64,000 bases of DNA from Enterobacter wuhouensis. Its GTDB lineage: Bacteria > Pseudomonadota > Gammaproteobacteria > Enterobacterales > Enterobacteriaceae. Position 1 is the stretch's first letter, and every line of letters begins with the position of its first letter. Location of the stretch: assembly GCF_004331265.1 (NCBI RefSeq), contig NZ_SJOO01000005.1, positions 248,001 to 312,000 on the forward strand. The letters are read 5' to 3'. Both the position numbers and the translations under genes were made by a program. Shown piece by piece: positions 18,866-29,569 of the stretch. Under the pieces are notes generated by a model. That model made no database searches and was not told the DNA's origin. It saw nothing but the letters and a program-made list of their open reading frames with translations.

Positions 18866-20877
18866 TCGCCAATCGTACCCGGCGGCGGCGCCTGCTCCAG
18901 CTGCGACAGTGAACAGTGCAGTCGCCAGATGATTGAGGCGAGATCGCGCGCGGCAGGCAAATGGTGTTGCGCGAGGGTATCGCAGATGCGCTGAAGTTCA
19001 GTCAGCGTGGCCTCCAGCGGTCGTTGCTGGACTCCGCGCTCGCTCATGACGTCACGCAGCAGGGCGATACAGACATCTCGCACCTGCGACAGCGGGTCGG
19101 AACGCGTTTCCCAGGCGCGAAGCTGCCACACCACGTGTGAACAGTTCAACAGCACGACGCCCCAGCGCAACAGCCAACGGCGGGAAAGGGAGTCCTGGCT
19201 GTTATTGAGCTGGCTGACATGGTGATACACCAGCGATTCATACTCATTTTCCCGAAGATGGGGTTTACGGCTGAGCTGGTCGACAAAACCGCGGCGTAGC
19301 TCCCGAATATGTCTGCGGCTTTTACGGGCATCCGAACCGGGGCGCAGCACGGCGAAGGCCAGCCACGCCAGGCCCACGCCCAGAATTTTCGCCAGGTTAT
19401 CGTTTAGAAAGTCCGCGTAATCATAAACGGGCGGATTGGTGACCGAAATAAACGACCCCATAAAGACGATCAGCTGTCCCCACAGGCCGGCCAGCCTGGG
19501 CATTTGCAGCTTGAGCAACTGCATGGTCGTCAGGAGAGGAAACAGAAACAGCAGGAACTGCCACAGATCGCTTATCTGCACCATCAGGCCAAATTTCACC
19601 ACAAAGCTGAACAGGGACAGCAGGACCAGCGTGCGCAGCAGCAGCGTGAGGGAGTTGAAGGGCGATGCGGCGACGGAGTAAAGCACGCAGCTGATGGCGG
19701 CAAGCGTCAGGGCCGCGCTGCCGGCATCCCATTGCGTGATGATGGCCCAGGAGCCAACCAGCATCAGGGCACAGAAGGTGCGAAAACCGCTCCACAGCGC
19801 TTCAAGATAATCTGTATGCCGCGTCAGCGCGGGGCTGCCCGGAACGTTGAATTCGGTAATCGGCGTCGCGTTCTCAACCGCTTCGATCCAGCGGCTGCTG
19901 CGCAGATATAAGCGACAAAAATAGTTCAGCCGCTGCCAGAAGGCGCGATGGCGGTAGTCGTACTCATCCGCTGGGGCCAGGGGGGCGATAATTCGCGCCA
20001 CGGTATAGATGTCCGCATCTGGACGGGCAAGGGCTGCGAGCAGCGTTTCAATTATTGCGCGGGTGTTTTCCGGCGGCGTCGGCCAGTTCAGCAGCATTCG
20101 GCGCAGGCTGGAGATGGCGCTGGTCATCCGTAACTGCTGGTGCAGCAAATAGTTAAGCAGGGTATTCTGGCGACGAAAGCGGTAGTGGCTCCAGAAGGCC
20201 TGAATACGCAACAGGTTCATGGTCAGGATCTGACCGATCACTTTCTCGTGCGCAAGCCGGATGTCATCGTTGATGTCTGGCTGCCAGAGCAGGCTGGCGT
20301 GTTCCAGCAGTCGGGCATGCATGGTCTTGAGGGCGGTGATAAGCGCCGTACCGTCTGACGTGCTGGGCAGGATCATCATCATAAATCCGCCGCTAAGAAT
20401 GCCGACAATCACTTCGCAGACGCGGGCCTGGGCGATATCCCACAGCTCGGTGGTGTCCAGGACGTTGACGACCGGAAAGGCGATAATGGCGGCGGTATAC
20501 CCGGCCAGCTGGAATGCATAGGCGACGTTATTGGTAAAGTGGGCGCAGGCCCAGGTGCAAAACCCAAGCCACGCCGCCATGCTCAGCAAAAAAAGCCAGG
20601 GATCGTTCAGCGTGTGGCCCGCGATGATCAGCGCCGCCGTGGCGCCCAGCAGGCTGCCGGCCACGCGGCCCAGACTCTTGCTGATTACGCCGCCGACGGT
20701 CGGGAAGCTCACCACCGCCGCAGAGGTCATCGCCCAGTATGGCTCGTCCAGATTCAGGTAGTAGGCGATGCTCAGCGCCAGGCACATGGCAATACCGTTT
20801 CGCAGCGCATACCGCCACTGCGGGCGCGTTGCTTTAATCCACGGCATGTTTCGCCAGGAAAACGCCTGCAGGTTCAT
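18844..20877 (-). CDS. ydhK: YdhK, FUSC/AaeB-family efflux component
   Basis: This 677-residue inner-membrane protein has two sets of membrane helices (about residues 15-160 and 360-500), each followed by a cytoplasmic region. That is the layout of the FUSC/AaeB aromatic-acid exporter family. It is the third gene of ydhI-ydhJ-ydhK, which parallels aaeX-aaeA-aaeB. The substrate is not established. Its start codon abuts the ydhJ stop. Its 3' end overlaps sodC by 22 bp. Confidence 0.9.
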   Translation of the reverse strand: MNLQAFSWRNMPWIKATRPQWRYALRNGIAMCLALSIAYYLNLDEPYWAMTSAAVVSFPTVGGVISKSLGRVAGSLLGATAALIIAGHTLNDPWLFLLSMAAWLGFCTWACAHFTNNVAYAFQLAGYTAAIIAFPVVNVLDTTELWDIAQARVCEVIVGILSGGFMMMILPSTSDGTALITALKTMHARLLEHASLLWQPDINDDIRLAHEKVIGQILTMNLLRIQAFWSHYRFRRQNTLLNYLLHQQLRMTSAISSLRRMLLNWPTPPENTRAIIETLLAALARPDADIYTVARIIAPLAPADEYDYRHRAFWQRLNYFCRLYLRSSRWIEAVENATPITEFNVPGSPALTRHTDYLEALWSGFRTFCALMLVGSWAIITQWDAGSAALTLAAISCVLYSVAASPFNSLTLLLRTLVLLSLFSFVVKFGLMVQISDLWQFLLFLFPLLTTMQLLKLQMPRLAGLWGQLIVFMGSFISVTNPPVYDYADFLNDNLAKILGVGLAWLAFAVLRPGSDARKSRRHIRELRRGFVDQLSRKPHLRENEYESLVYHHVSQLNNSQDSLSRRWLLRWGVVLLNCSHVVWQLRAWETRSDPLSQVRDVCIALLRDVMSERGVQQRPLEATLTELQRICDTLAQHHLPAARDLASIIWRLHCSLSQLEQAPPPGTIGDQITPQA

Positions 20878-21737
20878 CAGCGTGTTCCGACAGAGACGGT
20901 GCAGGTGGTGCCGGATACCAGGGTGATATCCTGCGGCAAGCGATCGAATTCCACGCGAACCGGTACGCGCTGCGCCAGTCTAACCCAGGGCACGTTCGGC
21001 TTAATGTCCGGGACAAGACCAGAATCGGTTTCAACGCTCTGATCGTAGATAGCGCGGCCAATGCTGGAAACGTGACCCTGTAACGTCTGCGAGCCGCTGT
21101 AAAGCGTGATGGTGGCGGGAGCGCCTTCGCGGATATGACGCAGCTTGGTCTCTTCAAAATACCCCACGACGTAGAAGGAGTGACTGTCGACGAGGGCAAA
21201 GACGGGCTGTCCGGTGCTGGCATAGTTGCCCACGCGGGCAGTGAGGTTAGTCACCCACCCGTCTACCGGCGCGGCGACCACGGTTTGCGTCAGTTCCCAC
21301 TGCGCCTGCTTGAGCGAGGCTTCCGCCACGTTTACGCTGGCCTGCATGGCTTTTACGTTGATATTGGCCGTATCTAAATCTTCAGCGGAAATATAGTTTT
21401 GCGACAAATGGCGGCGGCGGTTTGCTTCGTTGTTCGCTTTCGCTAAATCGGACTGGGCTTTCGCCAGCTGAGCTTGCGCGTTGAGCACGGCGATATGAAA
21501 GGGCGTTTCGTCAATGCGGAATAAAACGTCACCCTTTTTAACGAACTGGTTATCCTTAACTAAAAGCGTCGTGATGCTTCCGGAAACCTGTGGCGTGATG
21601 CTGACCTGCTCCGCGCGGATTTTTCCGTCACGCGTCCAGGGGGACTGCATATAAAAATTCCAGAGCCACCATCCGGCAATCAGCGCCAGGGCAAGGACAA
21701 AAAGGGTGGAAAAGTACTTTACTGTTTTTAGCGACAT
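20877..21737 (-). CDS. ydhJ: YdhJ, membrane fusion protein (HlyD family)
   Basis: This 286-residue protein has one N-terminal membrane anchor (residues about 10-28), a biotinyl-lipoyl-like segment ([20 protein letters not shown]) and a coiled-coil hairpin rich in Ala, Gln and Asn. It is the periplasmic adaptor of the YdhIJK system, like AaeA. I choose the ATG at 21737 (MSLKTVKYF), 2 bp after the ydhI stop and conserved in E. coli, over an ATG at 21746 that lies inside ydhI. Confidence 0.9.
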   Translation of the reverse strand: MSLKTVKYFSTLFVLALALIAGWWLWNFYMQSPWTRDGKIRAEQVSITPQVSGSITTLLVKDNQFVKKGDVLFRIDETPFHIAVLNAQAQLAKAQSDLAKANNEANRRRHLSQNYISAEDLDTANINVKAMQASVNVAEASLKQAQWELTQTVVAAPVDGWVTNLTARVGNYASTGQPVFALVDSHSFYVVGYFEETKLRHIREGAPATITLYSGSQTLQGHVSSIGRAIYDQSVETDSGLVPDIKPNVPWVRLAQRVPVRVEFDRLPQDITLVSGTTCTVSVGTR

Positions 21738-21739
21738 GT

Positions 21740-21976
21740 TTACCACATAATCAAAATGGCCAGGCCCAGGCTCACGGAGAGGGCAAACAGGGAGAGATCC
21801 ATAAGCATAGGGTGCCAGATCTCGCCGGAATACATCCAGTCACGGAGTAGTCGATGTGCGACAAGCCAGATCATAAAGCCCACCAGAACGGCTTTAAACA
21901 GGGGAGGAAAGTAGACTGATGCACCAAAGATCAGGTCTTGAAGGGGTAACCCCGCGGAGCTTAAAGAGAACTTCAC
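21740..21976 (-). CDS. ydhI: YdhI, DUF1656 small membrane protein (AaeX-like)
   Basis: This 78-residue protein has two hydrophobic helices and the motif FGASVYFPP typical of DUF1656/AaeX proteins that accompany AaeAB-type pumps. The start is a GTG at 21976, preceded by AAGGATCT, which gives exactly the E. coli length; an upstream in-frame ATG adds a non-conserved His-rich stretch. It is first in ydhIJK and divergent from slyA. Confidence 0.87.
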   Translation of the reverse strand: MKFSLSSAGLPLQDLIFGASVYFPPLFKAVLVGFMIWLVAHRLLRDWMYSGEIWHPMLMDLSLFALSVSLGLAILIMW

Positions 21977-22141
21977 GAGCAGAGATCCTTTGCAGTGAAC
22001 ACATAGCCACGATGGCCTGTTGTTAAAATGATGAAACATCATTACTCAGTGTAAATCATCCTATTAACAACGTTGGATGCAGTATTACATTTGTTTTGGC
22101 AATATAAATGCTGCACACTATTCTAAAATCAGTATAATAAC

Positions 22142-22153
22142 TTAGCAAGCTAA
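22142..22153. promoter_or_regulatory. SlyA operator
   Basis: TTAGCAAGCTAA matches the published 12-bp SlyA palindrome exactly. It lies 10 bp upstream of the slyA start, so negative autoregulation is likely. The divergent ydhIJK promoter is within 170 bp. Confidence 0.85.
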
Positions 22154-22163
22154 TTATAAGGAG

Positions 22164-22604
22164 ATGAAATTGGAATCGCCATTAGGTTCTGATCTGGCAA
22201 GGTTAGTACGCGTCTGGCGTGCTCTGATTGACCATCGCCTGAAACCTCTGGAATTGACACAGACGCACTGGGTTACGCTGCATAACATTCATCAGCTTCC
22301 GCCCGAACAGTCGCAGATCCAACTGGCAAAAGCGATCGGAATTGAACAGCCGTCGCTGGTGCGTACGCTCGATCAGCTGGAGGAGAAGGGACTGATCTCC
22401 CGGCAAACCTGCGCCAGCGATCGTCGCGCTAAGCGCATTAAACTCACGGAGAAAGCGGCTCCAATCATCACTGAGATGGAAGCTGTCATCAGTAAAACGC
22501 GGGGCGAAATTCTTTCTGGCGTTTCGCCTGAGGAGCTTGAACTGCTCATCAGCCTCATCGCCCGCCTTGAGCAAAATATCCATGAGCTGCAGTCGCGCGA
22601 TTGA
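22164..22604 (+). CDS. slyA: SlyA transcriptional regulator (MarR family)
   Basis: This 146-residue winged-helix regulator of the SlyA/RovA group relieves H-NS silencing of horizontally acquired and envelope genes. It is nearly collinear with E. coli SlyA, including the recognition helix region [19 protein letters not shown] and wing [10 protein letters not shown]. The ATG at 22164 follows TAAGGAG. It is convergent with an added diguanylate cyclase gene rather than with slyB directly. Confidence 0.96.
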   Translation: MKLESPLGSDLARLVRVWRALIDHRLKPLELTQTHWVTLHNIHQLPPEQSQIQLAKAIGIEQPSLVRTLDQLEEKGLISRQTCASDRRAKRIKLTEKAAPIITEMEAVISKTRGEILSGVSPEELELLISLIARLEQNIHELQSRD

Positions 22605-22610
22605 TATCAT

Positions 22611-22642
22611 AAAAAGGCCTTGCATCTGCAAGGCCTTTTTTT
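22611..22642. terminator. Bidirectional terminator slyA / GGDEF gene
   Basis: AAAAAGGCCTTGCA-TC-TGCAAGGCCTTTTT is a long hairpin with T tracts in both directions. It touches the stop codon of the convergent GGDEF gene. Confidence 0.93.
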
Positions 22643-24003
22643 CAACCAAAGACGACCACCCGGTTTCGACCGGTTTCTTTTGCCTCGTACATTGCCTTGT
22701 CGGCGCTCTCCACGCAGGTTTCGGCGGTAATTTCTGGTGACGCTGCGGTAAAGACGCCCATGCTGATGGTGATCTGCTCGGGCAGGTGTCCTGCGCTGCT
22801 TGATTTATCGAAACTGCTTAAGTGCAGTCTTATACGCTCCGCGACCTGAAGGGCGGCGTCTGAAGGGGTATTCGCCAGCATCAGGACAAACTCCTCGCCG
22901 CCAATACGCGCCGCAATGTCCTGTGGACGAACGGAATCCATCAGCAGATTGGCAACAAACTGCAGCACTTTGTCGCCCTGCAGGTGGCCGTAGTTATCGT
23001 TGATGCGCTTAAAGCGGTCGAGATCGCTAACGATAATTGAAACAGGCCTGCTCGCGGTAGCATGACTCAGCGCCTGGTTTAATGCGTCATAAAAATAACT
23101 GCGATTGTAGAGGCGCGTCAGCGGATCGCGAATCGAGTTTTGATAAGACTGTTGGTACTTTAAATGCGAGTCACGATAAAGATTAAATACGTCATACAGG
23201 AGCACGAAAATAATAAGCAGGGTTGCCGTGGTTTCAAACAAACGGGCACGGTACCAGGCAATATCTTCTGCGTGACCGCCCATCAGCAGCATTGTCAGCG
23301 TCACCGCATAACAGACGCATAAAAAGTTACCGCCAACCCAAAAAAGATTCCGCAATCGCGTAATAAACATCAGAACAGCTAATGTTACGACCCAGAAGAT
23401 AATTAAAATAATATTGATAAACTGGTGCCAGAGCACCATAAACTCCCGCGTTTCATTATCCACCAGATCTAACGAGAGCAGCGAGGAGTGGCCGGAATAA
23501 AGCCAGGCCAGCACAACCATAACGACGGTGAACACAAACATACCGATGACGGAAAAAATGTGGCCAGAGCGCGAGAGCGGGTAGTCCCGAAGGGTATACA
23601 GCAGCCCTGAAATGATAAACAGCACCGCCATCAACAGGTGGCGGAACATAAAGAAGATCATCGCATCGTTATAGTCCACCATGCTGAAGGAGTACAGGTG
23701 AAGCCATGCCGGGAAGCTTAAAAGCGTACCGACCATCAGGAGCATTGAACCTGCAAACGCAAATGCAATCGCGACCAAATATAATCGCTTGCGGTCGCAC
23801 CAGTATTTCATTGCCATAAAGCAGGCAATAAACATATGAAAGACGAGTAAAAAAATGGTCAGCGTTGGGAATAATAATGGGGAAAAGGATGGGATGGCTT
23901 CAACAAGATGGAGAAATAAACCCTGCATCAGCCCAACCACTGCAATGCAACCCAGGCAGAAAGAGATATAACGGTTTTTTAAATAAGAGCTAATCGGATT
24001 CAT
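22642..24003 (-). CDS. Membrane-anchored diguanylate cyclase (GGDEF)
   Basis: This protein of about 453 residues has eight or so N-terminal hydrophobic segments (a MASE-type sensory region, possibly MASE4-like) and a C-terminal GGDEF domain. The active-site motif is GGEEF, which is catalytic in the family. RPQD five residues earlier is a standard I-site (RxxD) for product inhibition by cyclic-di-GMP. It should make cyclic-di-GMP at the inner membrane. The start is uncertain: ATG at 24003 or TTG at 24018, neither with a clear ribosome-binding site. It is inserted between slyA and slyB relative to E. coli. Confidence 0.88.
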   Translation of the reverse strand: MNPISSYLKNRYISFCLGCIAVVGLMQGLFLHLVEAIPSFSPLLFPTLTIFLLVFHMFIACFMAMKYWCDRKRLYLVAIAFAFAGSMLLMVGTLLSFPAWLHLYSFSMVDYNDAMIFFMFRHLLMAVLFIISGLLYTLRDYPLSRSGHIFSVIGMFVFTVVMVVLAWLYSGHSSLLSLDLVDNETREFMVLWHQFINIILIIFWVVTLAVLMFITRLRNLFWVGGNFLCVCYAVTLTMLLMGGHAEDIAWYRARLFETTATLLIIFVLLYDVFNLYRDSHLKYQQSYQNSIRDPLTRLYNRSYFYDALNQALSHATASRPVSIIVSDLDRFKRINDNYGHLQGDKVLQFVANLLMDSVRPQDIAARIGGEEFVLMLANTPSDAALQVAERIRLHLSSFDKSSSAGHLPEQITISMGVFTAASPEITAETCVESADKAMYEAKETGRNRVVVFG

Positions 24004-24172
24004 ACATGTTTTTAACAATGCACTAAAGTTGCATTAATAGGTAAGTTGAATTCGAATAGTTTAATGCGTTAACAAATGAATACCTTGCGCGCGAACAATG
24101 TCGGAAGGGTTTATTAATTGCTCAGTTAGGATTTTTGTAAAACAATGTTTTAAAATGATTGATAATGTAAAT

Positions 24173-24196
24173 GGATGTGGCCCGGAGGCCACATCC
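24173..24196 (-). terminator. Terminator of slyB
   Basis: GGATGTGGCC-CGGA-GGCCACATCC is a 10-bp perfect stem 9 bp past the slyB stop. The minus-strand tail is ATTTACATT, so the T tract is modest. Confidence 0.6.
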
Positions 24197-24205
24197 AGAA
24201 AGAGA

Positions 24206-24673
24206 TTAGCGTGGGGAAACGGTGACCTGGCTTCCGTTGCTCGCCAGAACAACACGCTGACCGGCAGAGAAACGGGTGTTACCTTGTTTCTGCACGACCA
24301 TAATGGTGTTACCGTCGTCTTTACGGATTTCCAGCTCTACGCCCTGGGATTTGTTCATCGCACCCTGAACGCCCTGGCCCGCAACGCCACCCGCAACCGC
24401 ACCTGCCGCCGTTGCCAAAGAACGACCTGTACCACCCCCTACGGTGTTACCCAGGAAGCCACCCAGCACAGCACCGCCGATAGCGCCGACAACGTTGTTT
24501 TCATCGCCACCCTGGATCTGAACAGGACGCGCGTTAACAATAGTACCGTAAGTCACGTTCTGAACCTGTTTAGCTTCAGAAGCGCTATAAACGTCGCCAG
24601 AAAGTGAACTGTCATTCACACAACCAGCCAGTGTTAAACCAATCAGCGAAACGCCCAGTACACGTAAAATCAT
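24206..24673 (-). CDS. slyB: Outer-membrane lipoprotein SlyB
   Basis: This 155-residue lipoprotein has the lipobox LAGC with the acylated Cys18. It carries a glycine-zipper region (GAIGGAVLGGFLGNTVGGGTG) and belongs to the Pcp/SlyB family, which stabilises the outer membrane under PhoPQ-inducing stress. I choose the ATG at 24673; an in-frame extension of 13 residues would place charged residues before the signal peptide and spoil it. It is divergent from anmK. Confidence 0.95.
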   Translation of the reverse strand: MILRVLGVSLIGLTLAGCVNDSSLSGDVYSASEAKQVQNVTYGTIVNARPVQIQGGDENNVVGAIGGAVLGGFLGNTVGGGTGRSLATAAGAVAGGVAGQGVQGAMNKSQGVELEIRKDDGNTIMVVQKQGNTRFSAGQRVVLASNGSQVTVSPR

Positions 24674-24926
24674 TTGAATCTCCTGTTCACCAAAAACGCC
24701 CGGTTCGGGCATCCGTTATGGCTAAATTATATGGCATTAACGGCCATCATTCCTACCTTTGCACTAACAATAGGAAAAGTGTACTTGAATTTGGCTTAAC
24801 GAGATATAAACAAAAATTCCGCTGTGACCTCCCTGACATTGTTAAAAAATATTATCTCCGCATAGCAAAGCGGCGCTGTTTATGTTGGAGTGTTTATCTT
24901 AAGCCCACATAACGTAAGGAAAGCGC

Positions 24927-26051
24927 ATGAAATCGGGTCGCTACATTGGTGTGATGTCAGGTACCAGTCTTGATGGGGTCGATGTTGTTCTGGCCGCCAT
25001 AGATGAAAACATGGTGGCACAGCAGGCGAGCCTGACCTGGCCGATACCCGTCTCCTTGAAAGAGGACATCCTGAGTATCTGTCAGGGCCAGCAACTTACG
25101 CTTTCTCAACTTGGCCAGCTTGATGTACGACTGGGGGCATTGTTTGCTGACGCGGTGCTGGCGCTGATGCGCAAAGAAAACCTGCAGCCGCAGGACGTGG
25201 TCGCCATCGGTTGCCACGGGCAAACCGTCTGGCATGAACCCACCGGTGACGCGCCGCATACCCTGCAGATTGGTGATAACAACCAGATTGTGGCGAAAAC
25301 GGGTGTTACGGTCGTGGGGGATTTCCGCCGTCGTGATATCGCCCTTGGGGGGCAGGGAGCGCCGCTGGTGCCCGCATTCCATCAGGCGCTGCTGGCGCAC
25401 CCGGTTGAGCGCCGAATGGTGCTCAACATAGGAGGCATTGCAAATCTGTCGATGCTGATCCCCGGCCAGCCGGTGCGCGGTTACGATACCGGCCCGGGTA
25501 ACATGCTGATGGATGCGTGGATCTGGCGGCAGTGCGGTAAGCCCTACGATAAAGATGCTGATTGGGCCAGCGAAGGTAAAGTGATCATTCCTTTACTGCA
25601 GTCCATGCTTAGCGACCCCTATTTTTCTCTGCCGGCACCGAAAAGCACCGGACGAGAATATTTCAACTATGGCTGGCTGGAACGCCAGCTTGCGCCATTC
25701 CCCGCGCTTGCGCCGCAGGACGTGCAGGCCACGCTTGCCGAGTTAACCGCGGTGTCCATATCGGAACAGGTTCTCCTGAGCGGAGGATGCGAGCGCCTGC
25801 TGGTCTGCGGCGGCGGAAGCCGAAACCCACTGGTGATGGCGCGCCTGGCGGGGTTACTACCGGGTACCGAAGTGACCACCACGGACGACGCCGGGATCAG
25901 CGGTGATGATATGGAAGCGCTGGCGTTCGCATGGCTTGCCTGGCGTACCGTAGCCGGGCTGCCCGGCAACCTTCCTTCGGTCACCGGCGCGCGTGATGCC
26001 AGCGTGCTGGGCGCTATTTTCCCGGCAAACCCCCGCCATAATCAGAGTTAA
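24927..26051 (+). CDS. anmK: Anhydro-N-acetylmuramic acid kinase
   Basis: This 374-residue cytoplasmic kinase phosphorylates and opens 1,6-anhydro-MurNAc to MurNAc-6-phosphate during cell-wall recycling. The ATP-binding [12 protein letters not shown] motif is at residues 8-19 and a second actin-fold phosphate motif is near GGIANLSML. It fits E. coli AnmK with a slightly longer C terminus. The ATG follows GTAAGGAAAGCGC. mliC lies 95 bp downstream. Confidence 0.96.
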   Translation: MKSGRYIGVMSGTSLDGVDVVLAAIDENMVAQQASLTWPIPVSLKEDILSICQGQQLTLSQLGQLDVRLGALFADAVLALMRKENLQPQDVVAIGCHGQTVWHEPTGDAPHTLQIGDNNQIVAKTGVTVVGDFRRRDIALGGQGAPLVPAFHQALLAHPVERRMVLNIGGIANLSMLIPGQPVRGYDTGPGNMLMDAWIWRQCGKPYDKDADWASEGKVIIPLLQSMLSDPYFSLPAPKSTGREYFNYGWLERQLAPFPALAPQDVQATLAELTAVSISEQVLLSGGCERLLVCGGGSRNPLVMARLAGLLPGTEVTTTDDAGISGDDMEALAFAWLAWRTVAGLPGNLPSVTGARDASVLGAIFPANPRHNQS

Positions 26052-26145
26052 CTGAAATTCAGGACCGCTTTCTGCCGTTAAAATGGACCAAAAACAGGAG
26101 GGCAGGAATGTCCTCCAGGACCAGGATAGTCTTCGGAATACGCCC

Positions 26146-26469
26146 ATGAAAAAATATCTTCTTCTTGCTCTCCCTCTATTGATGACAGGGTGCAGCGCCT
26201 ATAACCAACTCGTTGAGCGCATGCAGACCGATACCCTGGCGTATCGCTGCGATGAAAAGCCGCTGACCGTAAAAGTGAATAATCCGCGTCAGGAAGCAAG
26301 CTTTGTCTATGACAACAAACTGCTGACCCTTAAGCAGGGGATGTCGGCCTCCGGCGCTCGCTATACGGACGGTATCTACGTGTTCTGGTCTAAAGGCGAC
26401 AGCGCAACGGTCTATAAACGCGACCGCATCGTGCTGAACAATTGCCAGTTAGAAAACCCGAAGCGTTGA
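26146..26469 (+). CDS. mliC: Lysozyme inhibitor lipoprotein MliC
   Basis: Formerly ydhA. This 107-residue lipoprotein has lipobox LMTGC with the acylated Cys at residue 16. The mature part is a small beta barrel with two conserved cysteines (YRCDEK and NNCQLE) that form a disulfide in the MliC fold. It inhibits C-type lysozyme in the periplasm. I choose the start at 26146 (MKKYLLLAL); an upstream in-frame ATG would add 21 charged residues before the signal peptide. Confidence 0.93.
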   Translation: MKKYLLLALPLLMTGCSAYNQLVERMQTDTLAYRCDEKPLTVKVNNPRQEASFVYDNKLLTLKQGMSASGARYTDGIYVFWSKGDSATVYKRDRIVLNNCQLENPKR

Positions 26470-26526
26470 GATTTTCACAGGGGCGGCGCACAATAGCGCC
26501 ACCCAATGTCAATTTCAGCTAACGCC

Positions 26527-27183
26527 ATGTCAGATAACGACGAACTGCAGCAAATTGCGCATCTGCGCCGTGAATACACCAAAGGCGGCCTGCGTCGCCA
26601 GGATCTTCCCGCCGAACCGCTGGTGCTTTTTGAACGCTGGCTGAAACAGGCCTGTGAAGCGAAGCTCGCCGATCCCACGGCGATGGTCGTCGCAACGGTT
26701 GATGAAAACGGCCAACCCTATCAGCGTATCGTGCTGCTCAAGCACTATGATGAGAAAGGGCTGGTGTTCTACACCAACCTCGGCAGCCGCAAAGCACACC
26801 ACCTGGAAAACAATCCGCGCATTAGCCTGCTGTTCCCGTGGCATATGCTGGAGCGTCAGGTCATGGTGACGGGCAAAGCCGAGCGGCTCTCCACCCTGGA
26901 AGTCGTGAAGTATTTCCACAGCCGCCCGCGCGACAGCCAGATTGGCGCCTGGGTGTCAAAACAGTCCAGCCGCATTTCGGCCCGCGGCGTGCTGGAAAGC
27001 AAATTCCTCGAGCTGAAACAGAAATTCCAGCAGGGTGAGGTTCCGCTGCCCAGCTTCTGGGGCGGTTTCCGCATCCCGATTGAACAGATGGAGTTCTGGC
27101 AGGGGGGCGAACATCGCCTTCACGACCGCTTTTTATACCAGCGCGAGAACAGCGGCTGGAAAATCGACAGACTGGCACCCTAA
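26527..27183 (+). CDS. pdxH: Pyridoxamine 5'-phosphate oxidase
   Basis: This 218-residue FMN enzyme oxidises pyridoxine or pyridoxamine 5'-phosphate to pyridoxal 5'-phosphate, the last step of vitamin B6 synthesis and salvage. It is collinear with E. coli PdxH, including [13 protein letters not shown] and [13 protein letters not shown] choose the ATG at 26527 to match that length; an ATG 21 bp upstream is in frame. pdxY lies nearby, across tyrS. Confidence 0.96.
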   Translation: MSDNDELQQIAHLRREYTKGGLRRQDLPAEPLVLFERWLKQACEAKLADPTAMVVATVDENGQPYQRIVLLKHYDEKGLVFYTNLGSRKAHHLENNPRISLLFPWHMLERQVMVTGKAERLSTLEVVKYFHSRPRDSQIGAWVSKQSSRISARGVLESKFLELKQKFQQGEVPLPSFWGGFRIPIEQMEFWQGGEHRLHDRFLYQRENSGWKIDRLAP

Positions 27184-27308
27184 TCCCCGAAATTTGTTGT
27201 GTTAAGCGCTAGCGCTACGTGCGCCAGCGCTTTATTCTATGGTCCTTTCGCATCAGGCGAAAAGTCGTGTACCGGCAAAGGTGCAGTCGTTTATACATGG
27301 AGAATTGG

Positions 27309-28583
27309 ATGGCAAGCAGTAACTTGATTAAACAATTGCAAGAGCGGGGCCTCGTGGCTCAGGTGACGGACGAGGAAGCGTTAGCAGAGCGACTGGCGCA
27401 AGGCCCGATCGCGCTCTATTGCGGCTTCGACCCCACCGCTGACAGCTTGCATTTGGGGCATCTTGTTCCATTGTTATGCCTGAAACGCTTCCAGATGGCG
27501 GGCCATAAGCCTGTTGCACTGGTTGGCGGCGCGACCGGTCTGATTGGCGACCCAAGCTTCAAAGCCGCTGAGCGTAAACTGAACACCGAAGACACCGTGC
27601 AGGAGTGGGTAGATAAAATCCGCAAGCAGGTGGCTCCGTTCCTCGACTTCAACTGTGGCGATAACGCTGCGATTGCCGCAAACAACTACGACTGGTTTGG
27701 CGGTATGAACGTACTGACGTTCCTGCGTGATATCGGCAAGCACTTCTCTGTTAACCAGATGATTAACAAAGAAGCCGTTAAGCAGCGTCTGAACCGTGAC
27801 GACCAGGGCATCTCCTTTACCGAGTTCTCCTATAACCTGCTGCAGGGCTATGACTTTGCCTGTCTGAACAAACTGCACGGCGTTGCCCTGCAGATTGGCG
27901 GTTCCGACCAGTGGGGCAACATTACGTCCGGTATCGACTTAACCCGCCGTCTGCACCAGAATCAGGTCTTCGGCCTGACCGTACCGCTGATCACCAAAGC
28001 TGACGGCACCAAGTTTGGTAAAACCGAAGGCGGCGCGGTGTGGCTCGATCCGAAGAAAACCAGCCCGTACAAGTTCTACCAGTTCTGGATCAACACGGCG
28101 GATGCCGACGTTTACCGTTTCCTCAAGTTCTTCACCTTTATGGACATTGAGGCCATCAATGCTCTGGAAGAAGAAGACAAAAACAGCGGTAAAGCCCCGC
28201 GCGCGCAGTATGTGCTGGCGGACGAAGTGACCAAACTGGTTCACGGTGAGGAAGGGCTGGCTGCGGCAAAACGCATCACCGCGAGCCTGTTCAACGGTAC
28301 GCTGAGCGACTTAAGCGAAGCGGACTTCGAACAGCTGGCGCAGGACGGCGTGCCAATGGTTGAGATGGAAAAAGGCGCAGATCTTATGCAGGCGCTGGTG
28401 GACTCCGAGCTGCAACCGTCTCGCGGCCAGGCGCGTAAAACCATCGCCTCCAACGCGATCACCATCAACGGTGAAAAGCAGGCTGACCCGGAATACACCT
28501 TCGTCGACGGCGATCGTCTGTACGGACGTTACACCCTGCTGCGTCGCGGTAAGAAAAATTACTGTCTCGTCTGCTGGAAGTAA
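27309..28583 (+). CDS. tyrS: Tyrosyl-tRNA synthetase
   Basis: This 424-residue class I aminoacyl-tRNA synthetase charges tRNA-Tyr. The HIGH-type signature is HLGHL (near residue 45) and the KMSKS-type loop is KFGKT. A C-terminal S4 domain binds the tRNA. I choose the ATG at 27309 ([10 protein letters not shown]), preceded by GGAGAATTGG; upstream in-frame codons are not conserved. It is followed by a strong terminator. Confidence 0.97.
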   Translation: MASSNLIKQLQERGLVAQVTDEEALAERLAQGPIALYCGFDPTADSLHLGHLVPLLCLKRFQMAGHKPVALVGGATGLIGDPSFKAAERKLNTEDTVQEWVDKIRKQVAPFLDFNCGDNAAIAANNYDWFGGMNVLTFLRDIGKHFSVNQMINKEAVKQRLNRDDQGISFTEFSYNLLQGYDFACLNKLHGVALQIGGSDQWGNITSGIDLTRRLHQNQVFGLTVPLITKADGTKFGKTEGGAVWLDPKKTSPYKFYQFWINTADADVYRFLKFFTFMDIEAINALEEEDKNSGKAPRAQYVLADEVTKLVHGEEGLAAAKRITASLFNGTLSDLSEADFEQLAQDGVPMVEMEKGADLMQALVDSELQPSRGQARKTIASNAITINGEKQADPEYTFVDGDRLYGRYTLLRRGKKNYCLVCWK

Positions 28584-28595
28584 ATAAAAGTGCTC

Positions 28596-28627
28596 AGGGG
28601 CGTGGGAAACCACGCCCCTTTTGTTTT
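28596..28627 (+). terminator. Terminator after tyrS
   Basis: AGGGGCGTGG-GAAA-CCACGCCCCT followed by TTTTGTTTTTT is a strong intrinsic terminator just upstream of pdxY. Confidence 0.92.
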
Positions 28628-28649
28628 TTCAGGGTTTGGTAAGCAAAAA

Positions 28650-29510
28650 ATGAAGAACATCCTCGCCATTCAGTCCCACGTTGTGTTTGGACATGCTGGC
28701 AATAGCGCAGCGGAATTCCCGATGCGCCGCCTCGGTGCCAACGTCTGGCCCTTAAATACCGTACAGTTTTCCAACCACACGCAGTACGGCAAATGGACCG
28801 GCTGCGTCATGCCGCCCTCGCATCTGACGGAAATCGTTCAGGGGATTGCGGATATCGACCAGCTGAAGCGCTGTGACGCGGTGCTGAGCGGTTATCTCGG
28901 CTCCGCAGAGCAGGGGGAGCATATCCTCGGCATCGTGCGTCAGGTGAAGGCGGCGAACCCCGAGGCAAAGTATTTCTGCGATCCCGTCATGGGGCATCCG
29001 GAGAAGGGCTGCATCGTTGCGCCTGGCGTAGCAGAGTTTCACGTCCGCCATGCGCTGCCGGCCAGCGATATCATTGCGCCAAACCTGATCGAGCTGGAAA
29101 TCCTCTGCGAGCATGCGGTTAACAGCGTTGAAGAGGCTATAAGCGCTTCTCGTGAGTTAATTGCGCAGGGGCCGGAGATTGTGCTGGTCAAGCATCTTGC
29201 GCGTGCAGGGCTGAGCAAGGACCGTTTTGAGATGCTGCTGGTCACCAAAGACGAGGCGTGGCACATCAGCCGCCCGCTGGTGGATTTTGGCGTGCGTCAG
29301 CCTGTGGGTGTCGGTGACGTTACCAGCGGCCTGCTGCTGGTGAAGCTGCTGCAGGGGGCGAGCCTGCGCGATGCCCTTGAGCACGTCACAGCGGCAGTCT
29401 ATGAGGTCATGATTGCAACGAAAAATATGCAGGAATATGAGTTGCAGGTGGTCGCGGCGCAGGATCGTATCGCGAAGCCGGAGCATTATTTCAGCGCCAC
29501 GCAACTGTAA
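28650..29510 (+). CDS. pdxY: Pyridoxal kinase PdxY
   Basis: This 286-residue ribokinase-family enzyme phosphorylates pyridoxal in B6 salvage. The ATP/Mg region [15 protein letters not shown] is near residue 220. It fits E. coli PdxY. I choose the ATG at 28650 ([10 protein letters not shown]). The tyrS terminator lies only 22 bp upstream, so pdxY expression depends on read-through or a promoter overlapping that hairpin. A REP element follows the stop. Confidence 0.95.
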   Translation: MKNILAIQSHVVFGHAGNSAAEFPMRRLGANVWPLNTVQFSNHTQYGKWTGCVMPPSHLTEIVQGIADIDQLKRCDAVLSGYLGSAEQGEHILGIVRQVKAANPEAKYFCDPVMGHPEKGCIVAPGVAEFHVRHALPASDIIAPNLIELEILCEHAVNSVEEAISASRELIAQGPEIVLVKHLARAGLSKDRFEMLLVTKDEAWHISRPLVDFGVRQPVGVGDVTSGLLLVKLLQGASLRDALEHVTAAVYEVMIATKNMQEYELQVVAAQDRIAKPEHYFSATQL

Positions 29511-29523
29511 GAGCAACGATTTT

Positions 29524-29554
29524 GTAGGCCGGGTAAGCGCAGCGCCGCCCGGCA
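29524..29554 (+). repeat. REP element
   Basis: GTAGGCCGGGTAAGCGCAGC followed by GCCGCCCGGCA is a REP palindrome between the convergent pdxY and gstA genes. Confidence 0.85.
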
Positions 29555-29569
29555 ATACAGGCCGCTCGG

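Noticed and set aside
24873..24900. PhoP box upstream of slyB (two TGTTTA words)
   Set aside because: The two words are separated by 8 bp instead of 5, so the spacing does not fit a PhoP box.
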